Source of the DNA: Salinivirgaceae bacterium
GTDB lineage: Bacteria > Bacteroidota > Bacteroidia > Bacteroidales > SZUA-534
Length of the DNA: 64,000 nucleotides
Assembly: GCA_024405635.1 (NCBI GenBank)
Contig: JAKSOL010000005.1
Location: forward strand, 1-64,000
Direction of reading: 5' to 3'
Shown: piece after piece, positions 42,388 through 51,715 of the stretch
How positions within the stretch are numbered: the stretch's first letter is position 1
Layout of the letters: each line of letters opens with the position of its first letter
The notes under the pieces: generated by a model
Seen by the model: only the letters and a program-made list of their open reading frames with translations
What the model was told of the DNA's origin: nothing
Databases searched by the model: none
Translations under genes and position numbers: made by a program

Positions 42388-43896
42388 TTAATAATGCTCC
42401 ATCAAATTTTTATTTGTGACTTGAGCGCCGCGCACATAATCGCCCGAAACATTTTGTCGTTCAACATTATACAGCATCGACTCTACAAGATTTGCATCAT
42501 ATTGCGTTGGTGCTATTGCAAAATCTGGCAAATTGTACGATTTTAGTTCTTGGTCGTAATAATCGCGTGGGTTTTGTTGTGGAAGAAGAAAAGCCTTGCC
42601 TGCATTTCCTTGTTCATCGATATGGGCTAAATAAGGCAGCGAAAAATATCCGTCATCGCGACGAGAGGTGAATACTATCCACCGAGAGTTTGATGACCAA
42701 TTGTGGTACGATTCGGTATTAGTTGAGTTTGCTAGTACAAGAGGATGTGTCTCTTTGGTTTGCAAATTGTATATCCACAAATCAGCCTCAGGGTGCCAAA
42801 TCGCAAACTGCCCATAATTAGCCAATGTATAAAGTATAAACTTGCCGTCGTACGATGGTTTTGCCCATGCGATTGATTTACCCTGAGAGCGTGCATCAAT
42901 CAAAGTATCAACAGTTTGACCAAATTCGCCTGTTTCAGCATCAAAAGCAATTGAGCATAGAACATATTTTACTTTGTCGTAATTGATTTCAAAAGTATCG
43001 CAAGGGGCAGCGGTATTGAAATACATTGTTTTGCCATTGGGCGAAAAGGTTGGAGACGACTCAAAGTATTTGGTTTGCAAAAGCGGAGACGAAAGCAGTT
43101 TGTTTGTTTCGATATCAAGCACTACAACATCTGACTCTAAATCGAACACTTCAATTTTCTGATTATCAGCAATAAAATACACTTGCCGTGTTGCATTTTG
43201 GCTATATCCAACATATCGTCCGCTGGGGTGCCAATACGAATATACGCAAGGTAAAGCATCGGCCTTGGGTTTCAAATTATACGCTTTGTAGTCGTTTCCT
43301 CTACGAATAATTGTTGCACCATGAGCGCCTCGAAAGTGTGTGCTTGAATAGCGAGTGTCGCATTGTTTCGATGTATGACAATTCATGCACCCTCCTACTA
43401 ATTGCTTATCGGAATATATGGTTGACACTTCAAAATTTGACAAGTTGCGCTCAACAACCTCCATTGGACTAAAATATCCATATCCTGGAGCAATAAGCCT
43501 ATAGTGCAAAGCATAATCGATGCTATCGGCACTTATGTAAATAGGAAATTTTTTGAATGTTTGCCAATTTCCCTCTTTCAAAGCACTAACACTCACCAAT
43601 ATACTATCGCCCACATTTTCAGCAAGAAGTGTGTGCCATTTTGCCTCATTTATGTCGATGCATTGCGCTCCTGAACAAGTTAATTGCAATTTTTTTCCAC
43701 TAAAAGTTGCGCTAATAGCCTCAACTGTTGAATCTTGTAATTGAAAGTTCAGCGGTGCAATTGTTGATGGAACAGTTACAAAAGTGTAGTCGGGATATAT
43801 TGTCGGAAATTGGTCAACTTGTTGTGCATTTTTTACCTCAAAACTGCTGCAAGCCACAAACAAAAACGCCAAAAGAACAAACTGCAAGTATTTCAT
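42388..43896 (-). CDS. Lipoprotein with a c-type haem motif and a TolB/PD40-like propeller
   Basis: A 502-aa protein, start at the ATG at 43896. The lipobox is AFLFVACSS (Cys16). After a beta-rich N-terminal domain comes GGCMNCHTSKQ (CxxCH), a single c-type haem-binding motif, with FRGAHGATIIRR close by. The rest contains propeller blades such as YFESSPTFSPNGKTMYFNTA and HNWSSNSRWIVFTSRRDDGY, typical of PD40/WD40-like repeats. It should sit in the periplasm or at the outer membrane and may take part in electron transfer or sensing. It starts 6 nt after the DUF6057 gene ends. Confidence 0.83.
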   Translation of the reverse strand: MKYLQFVLLAFLFVACSSFEVKNAQQVDQFPTIYPDYTFVTVPSTIAPLNFQLQDSTVEAISATFSGKKLQLTCSGAQCIDINEAKWHTLLAENVGDSILVSVSALKEGNWQTFKKFPIYISADSIDYALHYRLIAPGYGYFSPMEVVERNLSNFEVSTIYSDKQLVGGCMNCHTSKQCDTRYSSTHFRGAHGATIIRRGNDYKAYNLKPKADALPCVYSYWHPSGRYVGYSQNATRQVYFIADNQKIEVFDLESDVVVLDIETNKLLSSPLLQTKYFESSPTFSPNGKTMYFNTAAPCDTFEINYDKVKYVLCSIAFDAETGEFGQTVDTLIDARSQGKSIAWAKPSYDGKFILYTLANYGQFAIWHPEADLWIYNLQTKETHPLVLANSTNTESYHNWSSNSRWIVFTSRRDDGYFSLPYLAHIDEQGNAGKAFLLPQQNPRDYYDQELKSYNLPDFAIAPTQYDANLVESMLYNVERQNVSGDYVRGAQVTNKNLMEHY

Positions 43897-43902
43897 TATC
43901 AA

Positions 43903-45660
43903 CTAATTTCTTGAAGATGTAAACATATAATACCAAACAGTGTTAGCATATCCATTTTCAAGTACTTGTGCTGCTGTATGCTGATTTTTTTGGTATGTAT
44001 TCATAAAAAACTTAAACCTATTTAAGTTTATTTGCGACACTGTATATGGCATCGAATTAAAATTTGGATGCGACATTGACCAAGCCAACAACAATGCCTC
44101 TTGATAAACCTGCGGCAATTCGGAAGCCTGTTTTGCGTAGTTGACAAAAGCTGGAATGAATTCGTTCAAATTTTTGTCGAACAAAAAATGCGTTAACAAA
44201 TAGTCCCACGCCATGCGATTTTGCGGATTGTGCAAAACCAATTCAACTATTGTATTGCTATACTGCTCATCTGATACAAAGTTTTTGTCTAGTTTATAGC
44301 TTTTAATTCTTCCGTACTCGCTATTGCTGTCAAAATTGGTTTGCTGATTGCAATATGCAAGCCGCTCGGTTGCCCATTTTTTGTAAAAAAGTGTATGTTG
44401 CAAATGACGCAGATATTTAGCTGCCGATTTCCAATCGCCATTTATCATATCAATCTCAGCTATGCGCATTGTGTAGCGAGAACTTAAATATCCGTTTGGA
44501 ATTGCATCTTGCGACTCGCAATAATGATGACGAGATAGATGCGTAAGTCCAAGATAGTAAAACACTTCGCCTGCTGCAATAGACATTGTATGGTGACGCA
44601 TAAAGGGGACATAAAGGCTTGGCGAACCTTGCGGATCAAAGTTGAAAGCCCTTGCTGATAGTTGATTGGTTTGCGCAAGAGCCAAGTTAAGGTAATTTTG
44701 ACCTATAAACCAAACAGGTAACCGTTTATCGGCCAATGCAACAATCTGCGACCATTTTTTTTGTCGGCAAAGGCAATCGTATTCCAATAATTGTTCGCGG
44801 TCTTTGTCATAACTAATTGTTACAGAAGCTGTTCCCCCAAGCAAAACCGCAACCAATATCACAACCGATATTATTTTTTCTTTTTTTGTATCGATAGGAA
44901 TAAACCTTACCAAAACAAATGTTGCAATTATCACAAACACTGTTACATATAGCATTGTGGGGAATTCGGTTGGAATACGCATATAATATATGCCTTTTAG
45001 GAACAAACCGATGCTATGCGAACCTAGCATGCGCGAAATGCCAACTGCCGAAACCCATACAATTAAAGCAATGCAAGACCACAATAAGGCCGATGACATT
45101 TTAATTCTTTTCGAAGAATAACAAACTGCAACACAGCCAAATAAAACGACAAACATTGCTGCAGTACCTGCCAAATAGTAATCAACCAAACCTACAACTA
45201 TTGCGCTAATTGTAAGCAATTGCAAATTATTGATATTAAGCACTATGCGCAAACCAATAAGCCCCATAACCAACGCTACTAACGTTGTTGGCATAGTTTC
45301 GTAATAATCTAAAACGCAATAAGCAGCAACCGATGGCACAAAACTAGCAAGGAAACCGCTATTGGTATTAGAAATTGTTTTGATAACGCAATGAGCAAGA
45401 CTCTGCACCAAAACGACCAACATAGCCACAATTGCTGCGCCTAACCATTGTATTACAAAGAATTGCGTTAGAAATTGTGACACATAATCGGCAAAACCAC
45501 CAACATTGAAGGCTGTGTTGCAAAAGAACTTTGGTGTAAACAAAAAGAGCTGCAACTGCTCATGATAATTAAGTTGGCCCCAATGAAGAAAACGCCATAA
45601 CAGGCATACAACTACAAACCAAGCAACCGTTATAGTTCTTTGCAACAATTTATTCTTCAT
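43903..45660 (-). CDS. DUF6057-family membrane protein
   Basis: A 585-aa protein with about ten hydrophobic segments in its first about 290 residues (for example VAWFVVVCLLWRFLHWG and VILVAVLLGGTASVTI), followed by a soluble, helical C-terminal half resembling tetratricopeptide arrays (YLNLALAQTNQLSARAF, WKSAAKYLRHLQH). The pattern resembles the Bacteroidales DUF6057 family of unknown function. I choose the ATG at 45660; an upstream ATG at 45681 would overlap the previous gene. It is tightly linked to the haem-motif lipoprotein downstream. Confidence 0.8.
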   Translation of the reverse strand: MKNKLLQRTITVAWFVVVCLLWRFLHWGQLNYHEQLQLFLFTPKFFCNTAFNVGGFADYVSQFLTQFFVIQWLGAAIVAMLVVLVQSLAHCVIKTISNTNSGFLASFVPSVAAYCVLDYYETMPTTLVALVMGLIGLRIVLNINNLQLLTISAIVVGLVDYYLAGTAAMFVVLFGCVAVCYSSKRIKMSSALLWSCIALIVWVSAVGISRMLGSHSIGLFLKGIYYMRIPTEFPTMLYVTVFVIIATFVLVRFIPIDTKKEKIISVVILVAVLLGGTASVTISYDKDREQLLEYDCLCRQKKWSQIVALADKRLPVWFIGQNYLNLALAQTNQLSARAFNFDPQGSPSLYVPFMRHHTMSIAAGEVFYYLGLTHLSRHHYCESQDAIPNGYLSSRYTMRIAEIDMINGDWKSAAKYLRHLQHTLFYKKWATERLAYCNQQTNFDSNSEYGRIKSYKLDKNFVSDEQYSNTIVELVLHNPQNRMAWDYLLTHFLFDKNLNEFIPAFVNYAKQASELPQVYQEALLLAWSMSHPNFNSMPYTVSQINLNRFKFFMNTYQKNQHTAAQVLENGYANTVWYYMFTSSRN

Positions 45661-45670
45661 ACCAAAACAA

Positions 45671-46492
45671 TTAACGGTCATCGCGCATTAACCACATTGG
45701 GTCATTCATGTGTGTAGCAGGATCTAAATCTTGCATTTGACCAATGTTGCGTTCAAGCTCATTTATTTCCTTGTTTTGCTGCTCGTTCAGCTCCTCGCAA
45801 ACGCCATGTTTATATGTGTAAAGGCGATCAAAACCGCCACTAGTTTTATAAATCTGCCACGAGCCCTCCATTAAATCGTTAACATACTTGCCTTTTTTGT
45901 GTAACACACCCGACTCGTAATACATTTTTCCCTCGCCGTGCAACTTGCCATCAACATAAGGCACCTCAAACTGAACTTGCCCGTTGATGTAATAACGTCG
46001 CCAAATGCCGTTTTTTACACCATGAACCCAATCAATCTCCTCAAACTTTTTGCGTTCTGAAGTAAATTGAGTAGATCTGCCATGTAATAAGCCATCTTGA
46101 TAGTTTTCTTGTAAATAATAAACTCCTGTTGCTGCGTAATAATTCCAAGTACTATCTTTTTTGTGATTCAAATAACGACCTTTAGCGCTTACTCGGCCAT
46201 TGCGATGGTAGAATGTAACATCGGCATCTTTTCCTTCGTTTTTATAAAACAGGTGAGCATACAAATCGCCATTACGAGTGTATCGCTTAAAATCGCCAAC
46301 CGGTTTATTATCAACAAAATAAGCCTCATATTCAACAACACCGTTGGTATATTTTTTTACCCAATGGCCTTGTTTAAGTCCGTTGATATCAATGTAGTTG
46401 AGCAAAGTATCGCCCTCTTGTCCAACGTTTTGCGCCTTAGCTCCAAAGGCAAATGACACCACAGCTACAAGCGCTAAAAATGTATGTTTCAT
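45671..46492 (-). CDS. Exported YwqK/MORN-repeat protein
   Basis: A 273-aa protein with a signal peptide (MKHTFLALVAVVSFAFGAKA), start at the ATG at 46492. It contains about eight repeats of the YwqK/MORN type, for example GHWVKKYTNGVVEYEAYF, GRVSAKGRYLNHKKDSTWNY and GEGKMYYESGVLHKKGKYV. Automatic annotation often calls this family a toxin-antitoxin component, but secreted Bacteroidota members have no such evidence. It precedes DUF6057 with a gap of 10 nt and forms a three-gene unit with it and the haem lipoprotein. Confidence 0.85.
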   Translation of the reverse strand: MKHTFLALVAVVSFAFGAKAQNVGQEGDTLLNYIDINGLKQGHWVKKYTNGVVEYEAYFVDNKPVGDFKRYTRNGDLYAHLFYKNEGKDADVTFYHRNGRVSAKGRYLNHKKDSTWNYYAATGVYYLQENYQDGLLHGRSTQFTSERKKFEEIDWVHGVKNGIWRRYYINGQVQFEVPYVDGKLHGEGKMYYESGVLHKKGKYVNDLMEGSWQIYKTSGGFDRLYTYKHGVCEELNEQQNKEINELERNIGQMQDLDPATHMNDPMWLMRDDR

Positions 46493-46612
46493 AATGGAAA
46501 TGCGGTTTTTAATTGGGGTAAAAATAATTAAAGAACCGATAGTTGGAGAAAAATCACTGGGCATTATTTAATACCCATTTTGCTTTGCCTAAAAAAACGG
46601 CATTCAATTCTT

Positions 46613-47188
46613 CTAAACAAACGTTTTGATTATCAGTTTAATATCACCAATCAAGGTGTGATTTTCATAATAATCAAGATTTATCTTAACCTTATCGGGA
46701 TAAATAACTTCATTATTGTATTCTATTGGATTACTGACCTTTGCAAGCAATTGTTCCTCGTTTTTGTATTTGATTGATGCAGGACCAGTTATACCCGGCC
46801 TCAGTTCCAAAATTTTTCTGCTATCACCTTCAAGTTTATCAGCATAACCAGGCACATCAGGACGTGGACCAACAAAACTCATATCTCCAATAAGAACATT
46901 CCAAAGTTCCAACAATTCGTCAAGTTTGTATTTACGCAAAAACTCTCCTATTGGAGTTATTCTTGATTCGCCTTTAACCGATATTGTAGAACCTTGATGT
47001 CCGGTTTTCATTGTTCGGAACTTGTATATAGTAAATGGCTTAGCAAAACGGCCAATACGCACTTGCTTATAAACAACCGGTTCTGATACCGATGTTACTT
47101 TTATTGCTACGGCAATAATTATCAACACGGGCCACAAAAAAAGCAAGCCTACAAGCGACATTGTTCTATCAAAAATCCATTTTGCCAT
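46613..47188 (-). CDS. Monotopic initiating sugar-phosphate transferase (WcaJ/PglC type)
   Basis: A 191-aa phosphoglycosyl transferase of the bacterial sugar transferase family. It has an N-terminal re-entrant helix (LVGLLFLWPVLIIIAVAIKV) and the motifs KQVRIGRFAKPFTIYKFRTM, KLDELLELWNVLIGDMSFVG and VGPRPDVPGYAD with the catalytic Asp-Glu dyad (DE in KLDELLE). It transfers a sugar phosphate to undecaprenyl phosphate and so starts a surface glycan. It is the most downstream gene of the polysaccharide locus, 193 nt after the ligase-like gene. Confidence 0.93.
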   Translation of the reverse strand: MAKWIFDRTMSLVGLLFLWPVLIIIAVAIKVTSVSEPVVYKQVRIGRFAKPFTIYKFRTMKTGHQGSTISVKGESRITPIGEFLRKYKLDELLELWNVLIGDMSFVGPRPDVPGYADKLEGDSRKILELRPGITGPASIKYKNEEQLLAKVSNPIEYNNEVIYPDKVKINLDYYENHTLIGDIKLIIKTFV

Positions 47189-47381
47189 TTATTGCACTAT
47201 TATATAAAAGAAATACCATGTTAGTCCATTAACTTAATGATTTCCACTCGGTGCAAAAGAAAACAAAAAGCATCGTACCACAATAATCACTTAATAAAAA
47301 GAGTCATTAAAAGCTTACGATTAATCGTCGATGCGACACTCAATGACAAAAAAAGTTTTGATTTGTGAAAATTATTTTGCT

Positions 47382-49238
47382 TTATGCCTCAATCGAATTT
47401 GTTTTAAATGCTTCCAAATCAGAAGTTTTTCTTTGTTCCACAAAAGGCAAGAACGACAGGAACACGAACAACGGGAAACTGAAATGGCTACTGCCACTGA
47501 ACATGCAGAAGAACATGCAGCAAAGGTACATAATGAAAAATATGCCCAAATCGGACCTTTTCTTCCAATATAGCCACAAACTCATCGCCAGGAACCATAT
47601 GTAAACAACACCACCAATAATGCCCGAATACAAGAATGCCGAAATAATTGGATTATGAGGGAAATCGTATCGTTTTGGATTATTGTAGAATTTTTCGCCA
47701 TACCATTCCAAATAGTCAAAACCATGACCGAATATTTTTTGTTTCCAGTTGTATTTGGTTTGCCAAAGTTCCCAAGCATATGACCAACGGTCGGTGCGGG
47801 GTGCAATAAAATTATTTTTGGAACTTGCAGATTTTTTGAATGTTAATTCATCAATGAACATTGGCAATCCTATAGTATCATTACATTCCATCTTGATATC
47901 TTTTATATCTACTATGGTTTGAGGTTGTAAAGAATTTAAAAAACATATGGCATTACTTTGATTTTCAGCAAATTCATGAGATGTAAAGTAAGAGTACCAT
48001 CCAGACTGATCAAGTGTGACCGTTGCTGGAGTATTCCTAATAAATTTTCCATCTTCCTCTATTTCCCACCCCACACTAAATGGAAGTCCGCCACCCTTGA
48101 TTATTCTATATTTGAAAGAAATACTATATGTTAGATTTTTATGATAATATATTGGTCTACCAATGTAATATAGTTGCCAAAAACCATTTCCGCTATTTCT
48201 ATTAATCCTAATAAATCTAGAATTTACAGAGTCTGTAATGACATTCATGCTTATGTCATCATTATTTGATTGTATACTACTCCAATATTTCAAATCATCA
48301 TAGAAATCAGAATTATAAAACAAATTATTGCAATCGTGAATCTCGTTTTCCCAATCAACTTTCCCATATGTCAATTTGTTTTGAAATGTAGGCAATGATG
48401 TTTCTGGGCTAAAGAATGTATACACTTTATAGTATTTCCAAAACAAAGGAGAACTTGTATTTAAAGACGACCTATTAACATTGTAATGATGTAATGCAAT
48501 AGCAGTGGCAATCACAATGCAAGCAATGGTTGATAGTACCATATATTTGTACATCTTAATGATCTTTTTCTTTTCAAATGCTATTAATAACAAATAATAT
48601 ATAATCATTATTCCGTACAATATATATCCTCGTCTAGATGCGCTGAACAATATATTTATTGACGATATAACTGTATTTATTACAAATATTCTCTCCGAAA
48701 TCTTTTGAATAGAAAGAAGATAGATTGATATTGGGATTGTCAGCAAAAAATATAGCGAGTAAAAATTATTGTCCAATGTCAAAGGAAAAGAATCCGATTC
48801 GAACAGAAATTTTGGATATGGAATATCAACACCGACAAGTGTCAAAATTGATCTAGTTATAGCAATCACACCAGCTATATCTACAAACAACATAATCTGT
48901 TTAAAAAAAACAGCACCATGTTTATGTGGTTCAAATAAAAACAGGAGAAAAATCGTAACAAAAAGATTGATAAATTCCTTTATAAGCAAGGGCCGTTTTG
49001 AAAAATTGCAACAAAAAATCACGACAACCAATATCGCAGAGATAAACGATAGAAATTGATTACGTGTTACATGCCATTTAATTTGGGCTGTTTTGTTATA
49101 GCATATATATATTAATGGTAATACAGATGCAAAGAAAAAATACTTGTACCCAAGGAAAATCGTTCGCACAAAAAACAACACTACAATCAGTGTTATAATG
49201 TATGATCCATTATTGTCTATAAATTTCTTGACCCTCAT
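47382..49238 (-). CDS. O-antigen ligase/polymerase family protein with an inserted beta-sandwich domain
   Basis: A 618-aa inner-membrane protein with about 11 hydrophobic segments. The Wzy_C/WaaL core is split: membrane helices fill residues 12-250, and the large periplasmic loop (250-530) carries an extra domain at about 305-465 (NLFYNSDFYDDLKYWSS to MFIDELTF) that looks like a carbohydrate-binding jelly roll. After it come the ligase-like IFGHGFDYL and FPHNPIISAFLYSG with the conserved His, then final helices. It ligates or polymerises undecaprenyl-linked glycan. Typical members have about 400-450 residues, so the insert accounts for the excess. Confidence 0.85.
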   Translation of the reverse strand: MRVKKFIDNNGSYIITLIVVLFFVRTIFLGYKYFFFASVLPLIYICYNKTAQIKWHVTRNQFLSFISAILVVVIFCCNFSKRPLLIKEFINLFVTIFLLFLFEPHKHGAVFFKQIMLFVDIAGVIAITRSILTLVGVDIPYPKFLFESDSFPLTLDNNFYSLYFLLTIPISIYLLSIQKISERIFVINTVISSINILFSASRRGYILYGIMIIYYLLLIAFEKKKIIKMYKYMVLSTIACIVIATAIALHHYNVNRSSLNTSSPLFWKYYKVYTFFSPETSLPTFQNKLTYGKVDWENEIHDCNNLFYNSDFYDDLKYWSSIQSNNDDISMNVITDSVNSRFIRINRNSGNGFWQLYYIGRPIYYHKNLTYSISFKYRIIKGGGLPFSVGWEIEEDGKFIRNTPATVTLDQSGWYSYFTSHEFAENQSNAICFLNSLQPQTIVDIKDIKMECNDTIGLPMFIDELTFKKSASSKNNFIAPRTDRWSYAWELWQTKYNWKQKIFGHGFDYLEWYGEKFYNNPKRYDFPHNPIISAFLYSGIIGGVVYIWFLAMSLWLYWKKRSDLGIFFIMYLCCMFFCMFSGSSHFSFPLFVFLSFLPFVEQRKTSDLEAFKTNSIEA

Positions 49239-49271
49239 TTAACCATAATAATATGAATTCTGATTGCATAG

Positions 49272-50297
49272 TTATTTGTTGTTATACACGTGCTCGTAAA
49301 ACGATATAGTATTGCTTATCGTTTTATCCCATGAAAACCGTTTTACATTTTCCAAAGCATCATGTTGCAACTCTTTATAGAATGTTTTTTCTTGTAACTG
49401 TTTTATTCTAGTTATGGATTCTTCAACATTTGTTGGATCAATGTAGATACATTTTCCTCCGCTTATCTCTGGGATTGATGATTTTTCTTGACAAATCACG
49501 GGACACCCACATGCTTGCGATTCAATTACAGGGAAGCCAAACCCTTCATACGAACTAGGATAAAATAGAGCAAATGATTTATTGTATAGTTCAGCCAATT
49601 CTAAATTACTAATGAATGACAATTTACAATATCTATTTGGTATGTGTTCGTTTAACATTTTTATTTCATCTTTAGTCAAATCTCCTCCACCAACAATAAC
49701 CAAAAATAAATCTTTCAAGCCATTTATCAGTTGAACTGAAAGGTTAAACCCTTTATATGCCGCCCTAGATCCAACAAAAATCACATTGTTGTTTCTTTGG
49801 CTATCAGTAAAATTAAATGTTGATTTGTCGTAACCATGGTAAATAACCGTACTCTTCCCGTTATAATTAGGATACATTTTTCTAAAATCAGACAAAGTGT
49901 TCTGCGATATGCATATAACACCATCAGAATGTAAAATGGCATTCTTTTTTTGCCACTTGTGCAAATTTGAAAGTAAATCTTTTCTAAACAATTCATATGT
50001 AAAATCATGAATTGTTGTCACGTTTATTGCATTATTGTTTTTGCAGTAACGATAATAACTTGAATGGAACACAAATGGTTCAGGTTCTTCAACTCGAACA
50101 TTTTGATATCTTTCAATTAATACATTCCTGTCTTTGTGTATACTATTATTCCGGGAATGATAAAATATATTTTCGCTGCAGTTTCTATACAGAAATCTAT
50201 TATTTACAGAAATATAATTCTCTAAATAATTCCAATAGGCAGATATGCCACCACTTTTTTGAAGGGAATATATAATATCATCGTATATGATTTTCAT
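49272..50297 (-). CDS. Glycosyltransferase family 4
   Basis: A 341-aa GT-B glycosyltransferase. The C-terminal half has VIFVGSRAAYKGFNLSVQLI and the retaining-enzyme motif YEGFGFPVIESQACGCPVIC with the E-x7-E region. The N-terminal half starts MKIIYDDIIYSLQKSGGISA. It adds one sugar of the repeat unit from a nucleotide-sugar donor at the inner face of the membrane. It lies between two polymerase-type membrane genes in the same operon. Donor and acceptor cannot be predicted. Confidence 0.9.
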   Translation of the reverse strand: MKIIYDDIIYSLQKSGGISAYWNYLENYISVNNRFLYRNCSENIFYHSRNNSIHKDRNVLIERYQNVRVEEPEPFVFHSSYYRYCKNNNAINVTTIHDFTYELFRKDLLSNLHKWQKKNAILHSDGVICISQNTLSDFRKMYPNYNGKSTVIYHGYDKSTFNFTDSQRNNNVIFVGSRAAYKGFNLSVQLINGLKDLFLVIVGGGDLTKDEIKMLNEHIPNRYCKLSFISNLELAELYNKSFALFYPSSYEGFGFPVIESQACGCPVICQEKSSIPEISGGKCIYIDPTNVEESITRIKQLQEKTFYKELQHDALENVKRFSWDKTISNTISFYEHVYNNK

Positions 50298-50308
50298 AAA
50301 AAGAAATT

Positions 50309-51715
50309 TTATTTGTTGATATTTGAATCTCCGCGTTTCGCAGGAATTAGTATTTTACCAAATTTTCCAAAAACCAACATTCCAAATAGCAAGGCATAAG
50401 ATAACCTACTTATTGCGTAAAAGTAATCACTGCGAACTATATACACAGAGAACCCAATCATTCCCAAAAATAATATTTTATGATAAATGGAGCTTTTGTT
50501 AACGTTTGACGAAATATAGGATATGAAAAAACCAAATAAATACATAAAAAATATTGTTCCCCAAAAACCTAAAGCCAAATATGTAGAGGCTATAATATTT
50601 GTTCCAACGCCAAAAGTTGGATTTTCTCCCATTGCTAAATAAGAAAAAAAACGGGCTGAACTTGTTTCCCAGATGGGGATATTCAAAGCATCAACTACAG
50701 CCCCCTGCAAAAAAGGAACAATACTTAATAAAGAACCAAACAATGTAAATGGAATTGTTCCTGAAGACTGAACATAGTCGTATCCAGTGTACAATGTATA
50801 ATTTGTTATTATTAAATCCATTCCCATATCTAGCATGTTGAACGAGAACTTGAAAATACCATTTGATCTCGCCACCAATATTAGCCTCATGCAACATAGG
50901 CCACATAGAATTAGTAATAATATCTGTTTTAGATTAATGCCTTTATTCAACATTGCATAACCGGCAAAAACCATAAGTGCAATTTGAATAGCAAATGTTC
51001 TTGACCCAGATATCACTCCAGATGCAATTTCAAGAGCTAATGCAATCCATAATAGCAAATTGTGTTGCCACCATTTTTTTATAATTCCCTTCAATAATAA
51101 ATTGTGGAATTCAATAGCAATAGCCACTATTATTATGCTATTAGCGAGTATGCCAAAGTATGCAAATGTTCCACTTTGCATCCAAGGGTTTGTCCCATAA
51201 TATTGAATTTTACTTGTCGCAATTATGACTAAATGAATTAAGGAGTATATGAATGATATTACAGTTGGCAATATATTTGCTATGTATTGTGATTTATTGA
51301 CGTTAAGAGAAATGCTGTTATTGCCTTTACATAGGTGCCCCATTATGAAAAAGTTATACCCAATAAGTGCTAATAATGTTGATTTAGTGATAACATCTTC
51401 ATTAAACCCTAGAGAAAACATGAAGTATTGATGTTTATTTATTGGATAAATAAATATAGGGTATAGGAAATAGACAAAAGTGAATGTGACAGTGAAAAGA
51501 AACTCAAAGGAAAAATAATTGTTGTTTTTCCTATATGCAAAGAAATTAATGGCAGTAATGATAAAAAGTATAAATGCAGCAACAACTATTGGGTACGAAT
51601 AATAGTTTGGGGATAATGCATATAATAGTAGACTTGCAAAAAAACTAATAAGGATTAATATCAAGTTTGTTTTGCTTGATATATAATATTTTTTAGTTGC
51701 AGAAATCTTACTCAT
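50309..51715 (-). CDS. Wzy-like oligosaccharide repeat-unit polymerase
   Basis: A 468-aa polytopic membrane protein with about 12 hydrophobic segments and a periplasmic loop containing FLQGAVVDALNIPIWETSSA. The layout and the ENPTFGVGTNIIASTYLALG segment fit O-antigen polymerases. I place the start at the ATG at 51715, which overlaps the upstream glycosyltransferase stop as ATGA; an upstream GTG at 51739 is less likely. With the ligase-like protein at 47382 the locus has both a polymerase and a ligase candidate. Confidence 0.8.
   Translation of the reverse strand: MSKISATKKYYISSKTNLILILISFFASLLLYALSPNYYSYPIVVAAFILFIITAINFFAYRKNNNYFSFEFLFTVTFTFVYFLYPIFIYPINKHQYFMFSLGFNEDVITKSTLLALIGYNFFIMGHLCKGNNSISLNVNKSQYIANILPTVISFIYSLIHLVIIATSKIQYYGTNPWMQSGTFAYFGILANSIIIVAIAIEFHNLLLKGIIKKWWQHNLLLWIALALEIASGVISGSRTFAIQIALMVFAGYAMLNKGINLKQILLLILCGLCCMRLILVARSNGIFKFSFNMLDMGMDLIITNYTLYTGYDYVQSSGTIPFTLFGSLLSIVPFLQGAVVDALNIPIWETSSARFFSYLAMGENPTFGVGTNIIASTYLALGFWGTIFFMYLFGFFISYISSNVNKSSIYHKILFLGMIGFSVYIVRSDYFYAISRLSYALLFGMLVFGKFGKILIPAKRGDSNINK

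Noticed and set aside
45671..46492. Toxin-antitoxin role for the YwqK-like protein
   Set aside because: The protein is exported and made of MORN-like repeats; no toxin gene lies beside it. The antitoxin label for this family rests on annotation transfer.
47331..47573. Plus-strand open frames near the start of the sugar transferase / end of the ligase-like gene
   Set aside because: Mostly antisense to the ligase-like gene end, low-complexity Glu/His/Ala composition, no start context.
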